Counted from the stretch's first letter, positions 45,190 to 54,510 are shown. The stretch: DNA of 64,000 nt from Paramagnetospirillum magneticum AMB-1 (GCF_000009985.1 NC_007626.1:2409942-2473941); one strand, 5' to 3'. Made by a program: numbers and translations. Notes: generated by a model not told the origin, from the letters alone.

Positions 45190-45825
45190 TTAACGCAAGG
45201 CCCCCAGCAAGGCTTCCATGGCCTGATGGAACATGGCCTCGGTCAGGCGGCCGGTATTGGTGTTGTAGCGCGAGCAGTGATAGCTGTCGCCCAGCACCAG
45301 TCCCCCCGGCAGCGCGTGGAGGCGGGCATGGCCGAAGGGGTTGGCGGCCTTGCGCACGCCCAGGGTGGACAGCACCTGATCATGGGACTCGCGGCCCAGG
45401 CAGAAAATCCCCCGCAGATTGGGCATGGCGGCGATCTCGGCGGCCAGGAAGGGCCGGCAGGCTGCGAACTCGGCGGGCAGCGGCTTGTTGGCGGGTGGCA
45501 CGCAGCGCGCCGCGTTGGTGATGCGGCATCCCACCAGTTCCAGCCCGTCATCGGCGGCGGCGCGGTACTCTCCCCGCGCCAGACCATAGCGGATCAGGGT
45601 GGAATAGAGCAGGTCGCCGGCATAATCGCCGGTGAACGGCCGCCCGGTGCGGTTGGCGCCCTTGAGGCCGGGAGCGAGGCCGACCACCAGCAACGGGGCT
45701 TCCAGGCCGCCGAAGGACGGCACCGGATCGTGATGCCAGCCGGGAAATTGGACCCGGTTGGCGCGGCGGAACTCGGCCAGACGCGGGCACAGCCCGCAAT
45801 CGGCCCCGGGCGCGGAAAAGCTCAT
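45190..45825 (-). CDS. Uracil-DNA glycosylase family 5 (UdgB-type)
   Basis: A 211-residue glycosylase that removes uracil and related deaminated bases from DNA. The N-terminal CGLCPRL matches the Fe-S-cluster type start of families 4 and 5, and the active-site motif reads GLAPGLKGANRTGRPFTGD, characteristic of family 5. A second motif GDSYHCSRYNTNTGR is near the C-terminus. The ATG at 45825 follows directly after the stop of the NYN gene on the same strand, so the two are an operon. Confidence 0.9.
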   Translation of the reverse strand: MSFSAPGADCGLCPRLAEFRRANRVQFPGWHHDPVPSFGGLEAPLLVVGLAPGLKGANRTGRPFTGDYAGDLLYSTLIRYGLARGEYRAAADDGLELVGCRITNAARCVPPANKPLPAEFAACRPFLAAEIAAMPNLRGIFCLGRESHDQVLSTLGVRKAANPFGHARLHALPGGLVLGDSYHCSRYNTNTGRLTEAMFHQAMEALLGALR

Positions 45826-45826
45826 C

Positions 45827-46390
45827 TCAATCGGCGGGGTAGGGGCGGTCGTCGCGGTGCTGCTGGGCGCGGGCGATCTGGCTCTCCAGGTCCTGCAGTT
45901 CGATGAACACATCGGCCTGACGCCGCAACTCGTCGGCCACCATGGGCGGCTGCGAGCGGATGGTGCTGACCACCGAGACGCGCACGCCCTTTCTTTGCAC
46001 CGCTTCCACCAGGCGGCGGAAATCGCCGTCGCCGGAGAACAGCACCACATGGTCGAGATACTGGCACATCTCCATCACGTCGATGGCCAGTTCGATATCC
46101 ATGTTGCCTTTGATCTTGCGCCGGCCCATGGCATCGGTGAATTCCTTGGTCGGCTTGGTGACCATGGTGTAGCCGTTGTAGTCCAGCCAGTCCACCAGCG
46201 GGCGGATGGGGGAGTATTCCTGATCCTCCATCAGGGCGGTGTAGTAGAAGGCGCGGATCAGGCGCCCCTTGCCGGCGAACAGGTTCAGCAGCTTCTTGTA
46301 GTCGATGTCGAAGCCCAGGGCACGGGCGGCCGAATAAAGGTTGGACCCGTCGATGAACAGGCCGAGGCGTTCGGCGGAATAGAATTGCAT
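45827..46390 (-). CDS. NYN-domain protein (LabA/DUF88 type, possible ribonuclease)
   Basis: A 187-residue protein with the NYN (PIN-like) fold. The acidic residues are visible in GLFIDGSNLYSAARALG, MDIELAIDVM and VVLFSGDGDFRRLVE, which make the metal site of the fold's nuclease. The family includes LabA and human MARF1-like domains and often acts on RNA. It precedes the uracil-DNA glycosylase gene by one base, which suggests a nucleic-acid maintenance role. It is divergent from rpoZ across a 174-base region with a possible promoter. Confidence 0.9.
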   Translation of the reverse strand: MQFYSAERLGLFIDGSNLYSAARALGFDIDYKKLLNLFAGKGRLIRAFYYTALMEDQEYSPIRPLVDWLDYNGYTMVTKPTKEFTDAMGRRKIKGNMDIELAIDVMEMCQYLDHVVLFSGDGDFRRLVEAVQRKGVRVSVVSTIRSQPPMVADELRRQADVFIELQDLESQIARAQQHRDDRPYPAD

Positions 46391-46564
46391 GACGATCTCA
46401 CTTGTCTGAAAGGCCTTAGCCGCCTGGGGCGGCGAATAATGCCTTCAACGTAGGGGGGGAGGGGCTGTCCTGCAAGGGGCCTTTGGCATGGGGGCTTGCT
46501 TTCCAGGCCCAAGCGACGATATAAGCTGTCTCTTTCCGAGATTGCCTAAAGACAAGGATCTTCG

Positions 46565-46945
46565 ATGGCGCGCGTTACGGTTGAAGACTGTGTACTGAAG
46601 GTTCCGAACCGCTTCGAACTGGTGTTGATCGCCGGCCAGCGGGCACGGGACATTTCCGCCGGGGCCAAGCTGACGGTGGAGCGCGACAACGACAAGAACC
46701 CGGTGGTGGCGCTGCGCGAGATCGCCGACGACACCGTGCCGCTGGATGCCTTGCAGAACGCCCTGATCCAGAACCTCCAGAAGCACGTCGAGGTGGACGA
46801 GCCGGAAGAGGACGAGATGGAAGGCTTCATCGCCGACCGTGATCTGGCCTTCGAGAATGTCGCCAACGAGGACGAGATGATCGAGGACGGCATGTCCATC
46901 AACGATACCGGCGCCGATTTCGACGTGGATTCCGGCGACGAATAA
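46565..46945 (+). CDS. rpoZ: RNA polymerase omega subunit
   Basis: A 126-residue omega subunit that aids RNA polymerase assembly and ppGpp binding. The N-terminus MARVTVEDCVLKVPNRFELV and the NPVVALREI segment are diagnostic. The C-terminal third is unusually long and acidic (residues 75-126), with a run of Glu and Asp. It is followed by a strong terminator and then the RelA/SpoT gene, the usual alphaproteobacterial rpoZ-rsh neighbourhood. Confidence 0.96.
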   Translation: MARVTVEDCVLKVPNRFELVLIAGQRARDISAGAKLTVERDNDKNPVVALREIADDTVPLDALQNALIQNLQKHVEVDEPEEDEMEGFIADRDLAFENVANEDEMIEDGMSINDTGADFDVDSGDE

Positions 46946-46955
46946 GCCTGTGATG

Positions 46956-47006
46956 CAAGGCCGCCCGTTCCCATCTTGAAAGATGGGCGGGCGGCCTTGT
47001 TTTTTT
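46956..47006 (+). terminator. Terminator between rpoZ and the RelA/SpoT gene
   Basis: A long stem (about 46956-46977 with 46981-46999) with a GAA loop and seven T residues after it: a strong rho-independent terminator. It means the next gene is expressed from its own promoter. Confidence 0.92.
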
Positions 47007-47076
47007 ATTTTTCCTCTTTTCCCGCCGACGCTCCCCGTCCAAACTCAAGGGAGTGAGAGGGTGAGGTGATGCCGCG

Positions 47077-49242
47077 ATGATGCGCCAATTTGAACTGGTG
47101 GAGCGCGTCAAGTCCTACGATCCCAATGCGGACGAGGACGCCATCAACCGCGCCTATGTCTTCGCCATGAAGATGCATGGCTCGCAATTGCGGGCCTCGG
47201 GCGATCCCTATTTCTCGCACCCCATCGAAGTGGCGGGCATCCTGACCAAGTACCGTCTGGATTCCGCCTCGATCATCACCGCCTTGCTGCATGACACAAT
47301 CGAGGACACGCCGGCGACGCTCGACGATATCGAGAAGCTGTTCGGGCGCGAAATCGGCCGTCTGGTGGACGGCGTCACCAAGCTGAACCGCATCGAGCTG
47401 CAATCGGACCACGCCAAGCAGGCCGAGAATCTGCGCAAGCTGGTGCTGGCCATGAGCGAGGACATCCGCGTCCTGCTGGTCAAGCTGGCCGACCGCATGC
47501 ACAACATGCGCACCCTTCACTACATCAAGAATCCCGACAAGCGCCGTCGCATCGCCATGGAGACCATGGAGATCTATGCGCCGCTGGCCGAACGCATCGG
47601 CATGCAGGGCATCAAGATGGAGCTGGAGGATCTGGCCTTCGCCGAGCTGCACCCGGATGCGCGCGGCTCCATCGTGGCGCGCCTGTCTTTCCTGCGCGAG
47701 CAGGGCGGCGACCTGATCGGCCGCATTCTGGACGAACTGCGCTCCATCCTGGCCGAGCCGGGGATCAAGGCCGTGGTCTCGGGGCGTGAGAAGACGCCTT
47801 ATTCCATCTGGCAGAAGATGCAGCGCAAGAACGTGGGGTTCGAGCAGCTCTCCGACATCATGGCGTTCCGCGTCGCCGTGGATAATGTGGAGGACTGCTA
47901 TCGGGCGCTGGGGGTGATCCACTCCAAGTACCCCATGGTTCCCAACCGGTTCAAGGACTACATCTCGACGCCCAAGCCCAACGGCTACCGCTCGCTGCAT
48001 ACCGGCGTGTTCGGGCCCGAGCGCCACCGCATCGAGGTGCAGATCCGCACCAGCGAGATGCACGAAGTGGCCGAACTGGGCGTCGCCGCCCACTGGAAGT
48101 ACAAGGGCGGCGGCGGCGAAGGCGGCAACATGACCGACGGCCGCCAGTACCGCTGGCTGCGCGAGCTGCTGGATATTCTGGAGCACGCCTCCAACCCCGA
48201 GGAATTCCTGGAGCACACCAAGCTGGAGATGTTCTCCGACCAGGTGTTCTGCTTCACCCCCAAGGGCGACCTGATCTCGCTGCCGCGCGGCGCCTGCCCG
48301 GTGGATTTCGCCTATGCCGTCCACTCCCAGGTGGGCGACACCTGCGTCGGCGCCAAGGTCAACGGCCGCATCATGCCGCTGCGCACTCAGCTGCAGAATG
48401 GCGACCAGGTCGACATCATCACCTCCAAGGCGCAGACGCCCAATCCCACCTGGGAACGCTTCGTCGTCACCGGCAAGGCCCGCGCCCGCATCCGCCGCTT
48501 CATCCGCACCCAGCAGCGCGCCCAGTACACGGAATTGGGCCGCGCCATCCTGGTGCGCTCGTTCCGCCAGGAAGGCTACGAGTTCACGGAAAAGGCCCTG
48601 GAAGGGGTGCTGCGCATCTTCAAGGCGCCCTCGGCCGAGGATCTGCTGGCCCTGGTGGGTGAGGGCACGCTGACCGCCCGCGAGGTGGTCTCCACCGTGT
48701 TCCCCGAGCTGAAGGCCCAGGCCAACCGCAACGATAACGTGGTGGCGCTGAAGGTCCGCGGCGACAAACCGTCCACCAACAAGAAGGACAAGGCCGGCGC
48801 AGTGCCCATCAAGGGGCTGATCCCCGGCATGGCCATGCATTTCGCCGGCTGCTGCCACCCGCTGCCCGGCGACCGCATCGTCGGCATCGTCAGCACCGGC
48901 AAGGGCGTCACCATTCACACCATCGACTGCGAGAACCTGGAACAGTTCGCCGAAGCGCCCGAGCGCTGGCTGGACCTTGCCTGGGACGAGGCCGATTCGG
49001 CCGCCCATGTGGGCCGCATCGATCTGGTGGTGACCAACGAGCCCGGCGCCTTCGGCGCCATCTCCACGGTGATCGCCAAGAACATGGGCAACATCACCAA
49101 TCTCAAGATCACCAACCGCACCACCGATTTCTTCGAGATGCTGATCGATATCGAGGTGAGGGACGTCAAGCATCTGACCAACGTCATCGCCGCCCTGCGC
49201 GCCACGCCGGCCATCAACTCGGTGGATCGGGCGCGGAATTAG
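47077..49242 (+). CDS. Bifunctional (p)ppGpp synthetase/hydrolase (RelA/SpoT, Rsh)
   Basis: A 721-residue Rsh enzyme that makes and hydrolyses ppGpp in the stringent response. The HD hydrolase is intact, with H72-D73 in LLHDTIEDT and the earlier RxxxHP motif. The synthetase domain has YSIWQKMQRK and FRVAVD-type segments. TGS (about 385-445) and C-terminal ACT (about 650-720) domains are present. Alphaproteobacteria usually have one such bifunctional enzyme. The ATG at 47077 is preceded by GAGGTGATG. Confidence 0.96.
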   Translation: MMRQFELVERVKSYDPNADEDAINRAYVFAMKMHGSQLRASGDPYFSHPIEVAGILTKYRLDSASIITALLHDTIEDTPATLDDIEKLFGREIGRLVDGVTKLNRIELQSDHAKQAENLRKLVLAMSEDIRVLLVKLADRMHNMRTLHYIKNPDKRRRIAMETMEIYAPLAERIGMQGIKMELEDLAFAELHPDARGSIVARLSFLREQGGDLIGRILDELRSILAEPGIKAVVSGREKTPYSIWQKMQRKNVGFEQLSDIMAFRVAVDNVEDCYRALGVIHSKYPMVPNRFKDYISTPKPNGYRSLHTGVFGPERHRIEVQIRTSEMHEVAELGVAAHWKYKGGGGEGGNMTDGRQYRWLRELLDILEHASNPEEFLEHTKLEMFSDQVFCFTPKGDLISLPRGACPVDFAYAVHSQVGDTCVGAKVNGRIMPLRTQLQNGDQVDIITSKAQTPNPTWERFVVTGKARARIRRFIRTQQRAQYTELGRAILVRSFRQEGYEFTEKALEGVLRIFKAPSAEDLLALVGEGTLTAREVVSTVFPELKAQANRNDNVVALKVRGDKPSTNKKDKAGAVPIKGLIPGMAMHFAGCCHPLPGDRIVGIVSTGKGVTIHTIDCENLEQFAEAPERWLDLAWDEADSAAHVGRIDLVVTNEPGAFGAISTVIAKNMGNITNLKITNRTTDFFEMLIDIEVRDVKHLTNVIAALRATPAINSVDRARN

Positions 49243-49249
49243 CGATTAG

Positions 49250-49358
49250 CCACAGATGAACACAGATAAGCACAGATGATCATGACGCGATCACGCCGAG
49301 CGGCCGTGGTCCCGCAGTCTATGCGTTTTGATCTGTGTTCATCTGTGTTCATCTGTGG
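49250..49358. repeat. Inverted-repeat element with ATCTGTGTTC-type arms
   Basis: Two arms of about 30 bases (49250-49281 and 49330-49358) are inverted copies of each other, each built from a CACAGATGAA unit repeated three times. A 48-base spacer separates them. The same short motif is known from many bacterial intergenic regions. It sits between rsh and pdxJ and could form a long hairpin. Confidence 0.75.
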
Positions 49359-49379
49359 CCCATTTCTCAACGGAGTTTA

Positions 49380-50117
49380 ATGGCCATGACCCGCCTGCGC
49401 CTCGGCGTCAACATCGACCACGTCGCCACCATCCGCAATGCCCGCGGTGGGCACCATCCCGATCCGGTCCGGGCGGCCCATATGGCGGCGGCGGCGGGGG
49501 CGGACGGCATCACGGCGCATCTGCGTGAGGACCGGCGCCATATCTCGGACCGCGACATGGAGCGTCTGGCCAACGAGATCTCCCTGCCGCTCAATTTCGA
49601 GATGGCGGCCACCGAGGAGATGGTGTCCATCGCCCTGCGCCACCGGCCGCATGCCGCCTGCATCGTGCCGGAGAAGCGCGAGGAGCGCACCACCGAGGGC
49701 GGACTCGACGTGGTCGGCCAGTTCGAGAGCCTGAAGCCTCTGGTCGGGCGGCTGTCCGAGGCCGGCATCCGCGTCTCCATGTTCATCGAGGCCGATCCTC
49801 GGCAGCTGGACGCCTCGAAGGCGCTGGGGGCGCCGGTGATCGAGCTGCATACGGGCGCCTATTGCGATGCGGAGGGCGAGGCCCGCGACCGCGAATTCGC
49901 CCGCATCAAGGCCGCCGCCGCCCATGCCCAGGCCATCGGCCTGGAATGTCATGCCGGCCACGGTCTCAGCTACGACACGGTCAAGCCGGTGGCGGCCATC
50001 ACCTCCATCATGGAACTGAATATCGGCCACTTCCTGGTGGGCGAGGCGATCTTCGTCGGCCTGGACGCGTCCATCCGCCACATGCGCCGCCTGATGGACG
50101 AGGCGCGGGGAGCCTAG
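49380..50117 (+). CDS. pdxJ: Pyridoxine 5'-phosphate synthase
   Basis: A 245-residue TIM-barrel enzyme that condenses 3-amino-2-oxopropyl phosphate with 1-deoxy-xylulose phosphate in vitamin B6 biosynthesis. Family motifs: RLGVNIDHVATIRNARG, ITAHLREDRRHI, NFEMA, ELHTGAYC and GLECHAGHGLSYDTV. Its end overlaps the convergent SnoaL-like gene by four bases. Among downstream genes, acpS and lepB follow as in many alphaproteobacteria. ATG 49380 has GGAG nine bases upstream. Confidence 0.97.
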   Translation: MAMTRLRLGVNIDHVATIRNARGGHHPDPVRAAHMAAAAGADGITAHLREDRRHISDRDMERLANEISLPLNFEMAATEEMVSIALRHRPHAACIVPEKREERTTEGGLDVVGQFESLKPLVGRLSEAGIRVSMFIEADPRQLDASKALGAPVIELHTGAYCDAEGEARDREFARIKAAAAHAQAIGLECHAGHGLSYDTVKPVAAITSIMELNIGHFLVGEAIFVGLDASIRHMRRLMDEARGA

Positions 50118-50539
50118 CTCGCCTGGGGCTGGCTGTGCCACCAGATGCGGGCCTCCCGGCACAGGCCGTCGGCGAAGTCGGCCTGAAGGATGCCGTCCAG
50201 CACCATGCGCGGCAGCGGGTCGCCGGGCTGGCGGTTCGGCAGGCCGGTGCCCGTGGACCTGGCCCAGATCTGGAACAGCTCCTCGGAAGCGACCAGATAG
50301 GTGACGTGCCAATGGGCGATGCCGCCGCCGTCCTGGCTGGCCAGGATCTGGTAGTTGACCTGGATGTCTTCCTGAAGCTGCACCCGCTTCCAGTACTCCA
50401 TCAGCGCGGCGCTGCCCTCCTGAACCTGGAAGGGGGTGTTGTGGTATCGCCCCCCGGCCGCGAAAAGGGCCGCGAACATGCTGGGGTCGCGCTGTTCCCA
50501 GGCGGCTTTGTAGCCTTGCATGAAGCTTTCGATGGTCAT
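50114..50539 (-). CDS. SnoaL/NTF2-like protein, unknown role
   Basis: A 141-residue protein with the NTF2-like cone fold pattern: an N-terminal helix with FMQGYKAAWEQRD, an AALFAAGGRYHNTPF loop, and strands ending ARIWWHSQP. This fold covers isomerases and nuclear transport factor-like ligand pockets; no catalytic residues can be assigned. It is inserted on the opposite strand between pdxJ and acpS, which are normally adjacent, and it overlaps pdxJ at the 3' end. Confidence 0.75.
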   Translation of the reverse strand: MTIESFMQGYKAAWEQRDPSMFAALFAAGGRYHNTPFQVQEGSAALMEYWKRVQLQEDIQVNYQILASQDGGGIAHWHVTYLVASEELFQIWARSTGTGLPNRQPGDPLPRMVLDGILQADFADGLCREARIWWHSQPQAS

Positions 50540-50634
50540 CTTGGGGTTCCCTGCGGGTTTCGTTTCATCACATGCTTGTTCCCGTCCCGGCAGGATTCTA
50601 CCATCTCCAGCCGAACCAGGAGAGTGAGACGTCC

Positions 50635-51030
50635 ATGATCATCGGCCTCGGCAACGATCTGGTGGATATCCGCCGCATCGAGGACAGCCTGGAGCGGTTC
50701 GGCGAGCGTTTCATCGCCAAGGTCTTCACCGAAGCCGAGCGGGCGACCGCCGAACGGCGGAGCGGGCGGGCGCGCTCCGGGGCCTATGCCAAGCGCTTCG
50801 CCGCCAAGGAGGCGCTGGTCAAGGCGCTGGGCAAGGACGGCGTGAGCTGGCGCGATATCGAGGTCGCCAACGACGGCGACGGGCGCCCGTTTCTGTCGCT
50901 GAGCGGCGGGGCGGCGGCGCTTCTGGCGCGGCGGATTCCGGCCGGGATGATCGCCCGTCTGCACCTTTCCCTGTCCGACGATTACCCCCTGGCCCAGGCC
51001 GTGGTGATCGTCGAAGCCCAGCCTGCTTGA
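50635..51030 (+). CDS. acpS: Holo-[acyl-carrier-protein] synthase
   Basis: A 131-residue phosphopantetheinyl transferase that activates acyl carrier protein. Motifs: GLGNDLVDIRRIE with the catalytic Asp, the FTEAE segment, and the KRFAAKEALVKALG helix. The ATG at 50635 comes after AGGAGAG and matches the family N-terminus; an upstream in-frame start is ignored. It lies before lepB, rnc and era, a standard order. Confidence 0.96.
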   Translation: MIIGLGNDLVDIRRIEDSLERFGERFIAKVFTEAERATAERRSGRARSGAYAKRFAAKEALVKALGKDGVSWRDIEVANDGDGRPFLSLSGGAAALLARRIPAGMIARLHLSLSDDYPLAQAVVIVEAQPA

Positions 51031-51123
51031 CATCGTTCGCGCAGGCTGGCTTGATCTCGGCGACGCTCAATGCCTCGGCCGAGGCTGGTGTCATGTATTT
51101 CAATGGGATAAACGGCGATATTC

Positions 51124-51867
51124 ATGTCTAAAGGCAAGTCGGGCGGAATGGGTGAGACGATCCGCACCATCGTCTACGCCATGCTGATCGCCGGAGGTGT
51201 GCGCACCTTGGCCTTCGAGCCCTTCAACATTCCCTCGGGGTCCATGATCCCGACCTTGCTGATCGGCGACTATCTGTTCGTCTCCAAATACGCCTATGGC
51301 TATTCCCGCTATTCCCTGCCGTTCGGCTTCGGGCCGGGGGGCGGGCGGATCATGGAGCGCACGCCCGAGCGCGGCGACGTGATCGTCTTCCGCAAGCCGC
51401 CGGAGAACAAGGTCGACTACATCAAGCGGGTGGTGGGCCTGCCCGGCGACCGCATCCAGGTCAAGGGCGGCATCCTGCACATCAACGGCACCGCCGTGGA
51501 TAGGAAGCGCATCGAGGACTTCGTCGAGCGCGATCGCGACGGCAATATCCTGCGCGCCCCGCAATATGTCGAGACGCTGCCCAACGGGCGCAAGCACAAG
51601 ATCATCGAATTCCTGGGCGACAACGGCCCCGCCGACAACACCATGGAATACGTGGTGCCCGCCGGCCATTACTTCATGATGGGCGACAACCGCGACAATT
51701 CGGCGGATTCGCGCTTCCTGTCCGAGGTGGGCTATGTCCCGGCCGAGAATTTCGTCGGGCGGGCCGAAATCCTGTTCTTCTCGGGCGACGGCAGCGCCGC
51801 CCTGTGGGAAGTCTGGCGTTGGCCCTGGGCCATCCGCTATTCCCGCCTGCTTCAGGGGATCGAGTAG
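51124..51867 (+). CDS. lepB: Signal peptidase I
   Basis: A 247-residue inner-membrane protease that cleaves signal peptides. It has one N-terminal span, the catalytic Ser S40 in PSGSMIPTL and the general-base Lys K101 in YIKRVVGLPGD. GDNRDNSADSR is the conserved box near the C-terminus. The next gene, rnc, begins four bases after the stop. Confidence 0.97.
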   Translation: MSKGKSGGMGETIRTIVYAMLIAGGVRTLAFEPFNIPSGSMIPTLLIGDYLFVSKYAYGYSRYSLPFGFGPGGGRIMERTPERGDVIVFRKPPENKVDYIKRVVGLPGDRIQVKGGILHINGTAVDRKRIEDFVERDRDGNILRAPQYVETLPNGRKHKIIEFLGDNGPADNTMEYVVPAGHYFMMGDNRDNSADSRFLSEVGYVPAENFVGRAEILFFSGDGSAALWEVWRWPWAIRYSRLLQGIE

Positions 51868-51871
51868 CGCC

Positions 51872-52558
51872 ATGAAGGGCGCCGCCGCCGAGCTTTCCGC
51901 GCTGCTGGGGCATGCCTTCGCACGGCCCGAGCTTCTGGCCCAGGCCCTGACCCATCCCAGCATGCACCAGGGCCGCAAGTCCCGGACCTCCGACCCTTAC
52001 GAGCGGCTGGAGTTCCTGGGGGACCGCGTCCTGGGGCTGGTGGTGGCCGAGATGCTGTTCTCCCGCTTTCCCAACGAGGCCGAGGGCGCCCTGGCCCGCC
52101 GCCACGCCGCCCTGGTGCGCCGCGAGGCGGTGGCGCGCATCGCCACCGAGATCGGCCTGGGGCGCTGTCTGGTGCTGGCCAAGGGCGAGGATGACGCGGG
52201 GGGGCGGGCCAATCCCGGCATTCTGGCCGATGCCTGCGAGGCGGTGATCGGCGCCCTTTACGCCGACGCCGGATTCGCCGTGGCGGCGAGCTTCGTGCGC
52301 TCGCGCTGGGAGCCCATGATGGAAGAGGCCCTGGCGCCGCCCAAGGATGCCAAGACCGGTCTGCAGGAATGGGCCCAGGGGCGCGGCAAGCCGTTGCCCC
52401 ATTATCAGGTTCTGGGCCAGGAAGGTCCGCCGCACGAGCCGATTTTCCTGATCGAGGTCAGCGTGGAAGGTGTAGGCTCGGCCGTGGGCCGTGGTGCCTC
52501 CAAAAGAGTGGCGGAGCAGGCGGCAGCCGGCCTGCTGCTGGAACAGGTGAAAACATGA
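51872..52558 (+). CDS. rnc: Ribonuclease III
   Basis: A 228-residue double-strand-specific endoribonuclease. The signature ERLEFLGDRVLGL and the second catalytic segment ADACEAVIGALYAD are intact, and a double-stranded RNA-binding domain ends the protein (GRGASKRVAEQAAA). The end overlaps the era start by four bases (ATGA). It processes rRNA precursors. Confidence 0.96.
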   Translation: MKGAAAELSALLGHAFARPELLAQALTHPSMHQGRKSRTSDPYERLEFLGDRVLGLVVAEMLFSRFPNEAEGALARRHAALVRREAVARIATEIGLGRCLVLAKGEDDAGGRANPGILADACEAVIGALYADAGFAVAASFVRSRWEPMMEEALAPPKDAKTGLQEWAQGRGKPLPHYQVLGQEGPPHEPIFLIEVSVEGVGSAVGRGASKRVAEQAAAGLLLEQVKT

Positions 52559-53466
52559 ATGAAGTCCCCGAAACCGAACAGCGCTGCGGCTTCGTGGCGG
52601 TGGTCGGCGCTCCCAATGCCGGCAAGTCGACGCTGGTCAACGCCCTGGTGGGCACCAAGGTGTCCATCGTCTCGCCCAAGGTGCAGACCACCCGCTTCCG
52701 GGTGATGGGCATCGCCATGGTGGGCGAGGCCCAGGTGGTCCTGGTGGATACCCCCGGCATCTTCGCGCCCAAGAAGCGGCTGGAGCGTGCCATGGTGGCC
52801 GCCGCCTGGGGCGGCACCAATGATGCCGACCACATCTGCCTGCTGATCGACGCGGCCAAGGGCTATGACGACGAATCCCGCGCCATCGTCGACAAGCTGA
52901 AGGAGACCAAGCGTCAGGCCATTCTGGTGCTGAACAAGGTGGATCTGGTCAAGCGCGACAAGCTGCTGGGCCTGACCGCCCAACTGGACGCCGAGGGCAT
53001 CTTCACCGACGTCTTCATGATCAGCGCGCTGAAGGGCGACGGCATCGCCGATCTGCTGGCCCATCTGGGCAAGCTGGTGGCACCGGGGCCGTGGATGTTC
53101 CCGGAGGATCAGGTCTCGGACCTGCCGCAGCGCCTGCTGGCCGCCGAGATCACCCGTGAAAAGGCCTTCCTCGCCCTTTATCAGGAGCTTCCGTACTCCC
53201 TGCACGTGGAGACCGAGAAGTGGGAGGAAAAGGACGACGGCTCGGCCCGCATCGATCAGGTGATCTATGTGGAGCGGGAAAGCCAGAAGCCTATCGTCCT
53301 GGGCAAGGCCGGGCGCCAGATCAAGTCCATCGGCGCCGCCGCCCGTCAGGAGCTGGAAGAACTGCTGGAACGTCGCGTCCACCTGTTCATCCACATCAAG
53401 GTGCGCGAGGACTGGTCGGAAAAGCGCGGCCATTACTCCGAGATTGGCCTGGATTTCGATTCATGA
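52555..53466 (+). CDS. era: GTPase Era
   Basis: A 303-residue 16S rRNA-binding GTPase needed for 30S maturation. G1 GAPNAGKST, G3 DTPGI and G4 NKVD are intact, and the C-terminal KH domain has the GKAGRQIKSIG motif and an LFIHIKVREDW end. The ATG is four bases inside rnc. A small membrane gene and recO follow. Confidence 0.97.
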   Translation: MNEVPETEQRCGFVAVVGAPNAGKSTLVNALVGTKVSIVSPKVQTTRFRVMGIAMVGEAQVVLVDTPGIFAPKKRLERAMVAAAWGGTNDADHICLLIDAAKGYDDESRAIVDKLKETKRQAILVLNKVDLVKRDKLLGLTAQLDAEGIFTDVFMISALKGDGIADLLAHLGKLVAPGPWMFPEDQVSDLPQRLLAAEITREKAFLALYQELPYSLHVETEKWEEKDDGSARIDQVIYVERESQKPIVLGKAGRQIKSIGAAARQELEELLERRVHLFIHIKVREDWSEKRGHYSEIGLDFDS

Positions 53467-53476
53467 GGAATGCGGA

Positions 53477-53692
53477 ATGAGCCCGCGCGCCATCGCCATC
53501 GCCCTGATCTGGGTGGGGGTGCTGGTGCTGTTGGGCCTGCTGGCCCATCGCTTCACCCGGGGCGCCTGGAGCCTGGAAGACGACGACGTGCCCGTCATCT
53601 CCCCGCGCCAGAAGCTGCTGGCGGCCCTGGCCCTGGCGGCGACCACCGGCGGCCTGGGGCTGTTCGTCTGGAGCTGGAATGGAGTGGGATGA
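53477..53692 (+). CDS. Small two-span membrane protein
   Basis: A 71-residue protein with two hydrophobic segments (about residues 5-24 and 46-67) separated by a loop with several acidic residues. It starts 10 bases after era at an ATG with a weak GCGGA and overlaps the start of recO by 14 bases. No family recognised. Its position inside the era-recO unit indicates real expression. Confidence 0.6.
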   Translation: MSPRAIAIALIWVGVLVLLGLLAHRFTRGAWSLEDDDVPVISPRQKLLAALALAATTGGLGLFVWSWNGVG

Positions 53693-54400
53693 CGACGGCG
53701 TCGTCCTGGCGGTGCGCCGCCATGGCGAGACCGGCGCCGTCGCCTCCCTGCTGACCCGCTCCCACGGGCGCCATGCCGGACTGGTCCATGGCGGGCAGGG
53801 CAGGGCCAACCGCCCGATCCTGCAGCCCGGCAATCTGGTCCGCGCCAGATGGACCGGCCGCCTGCCCGAGCAATTGGGCAATTTTCGCCTGGAAATGCTG
53901 CACGCCCACGCCGCCGCCTTTCTCGACGACGCGGCGCGGCTCGCCGCCCTGGGCTCGGCCTGCGCCCTGGCCGAGGCCGCCTGGCCGAGCGTCAGCCTCA
54001 TCCCGCCTGCCACGCCGCCCTGGTGGCGCTGCTCCACGCCCTGGAGGCGGAATCCTGGCCCAGCATCTATGTGCATTTCGAACTGGCCCTGCTGCGGGAC
54101 CTGGGGTTCGGCCTCGACCTCTCGGCCTGCGCCGCCACCGGCCGGACCGATGATCTGGCCTGGGTCAGCCCCAAGACCGGCCGTGCCGTCTCCCGCGAAG
54201 CGGGAGAGCCCTACCGCGACAAGCTGTTCAGGCTGCCGGCCTTCCTGGTGGGGGGCGGGGAAGGGGACGTCCGCGCCATCCGTGAGGGGCTGGACCTGAC
54301 CGGCTTCTTTCTGCAACGCCATGTGCTCGATCCGCGCCATGCGGCCATGCCGGCGGCACGGGGCAGGATGATCGGGCGGCTGGGGCCATCCATTTCCTGA
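53679..54400 (+). pseudogene. recO: DNA repair protein RecO, interrupted by a single-base frameshift
   Basis: The two frames together give a normal-length (about 240 residues) RecO, the recombination mediator that loads RecA with RecR. The first part (MEWDDDGVVLAVRRHGETG) is the OB-fold N-terminus. The second frame begins with LAERQPHP, the family's conserved segment, and ends normally. The break is at 53980-53984 (CCTGG), where one extra C would restore the frame. It could be a sequencing error or a true loss. It begins inside the preceding small gene. Confidence 0.85.
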
Positions 54401-54407
54401 TCGAGCC

Positions 54408-54510
54408 TGTCATTCCGCGCCGGAGGCGAGGAATCTCCGTCTGGATCACCGATGCCGGATGGGAAATTGCCGTTCCAGGATGAGATCCCTCGACTTCGCT
54501 CGGGATGACA
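54408..54510. repeat. Inverted-repeat element with TGTCATTCC-type arms
   Basis: A left arm (54408-54437) starting TGTCATTCCGCGCC and a right arm (54482-54510) that is its imperfect inverse complement, ending CGGGATGACA, enclose 44 bases. The arms match the short dispersed element containing GGAATCTC/GAGATCCC that is seen across many bacterial genomes. It lies between recO and the aryl-CoA ligase. Confidence 0.72.
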
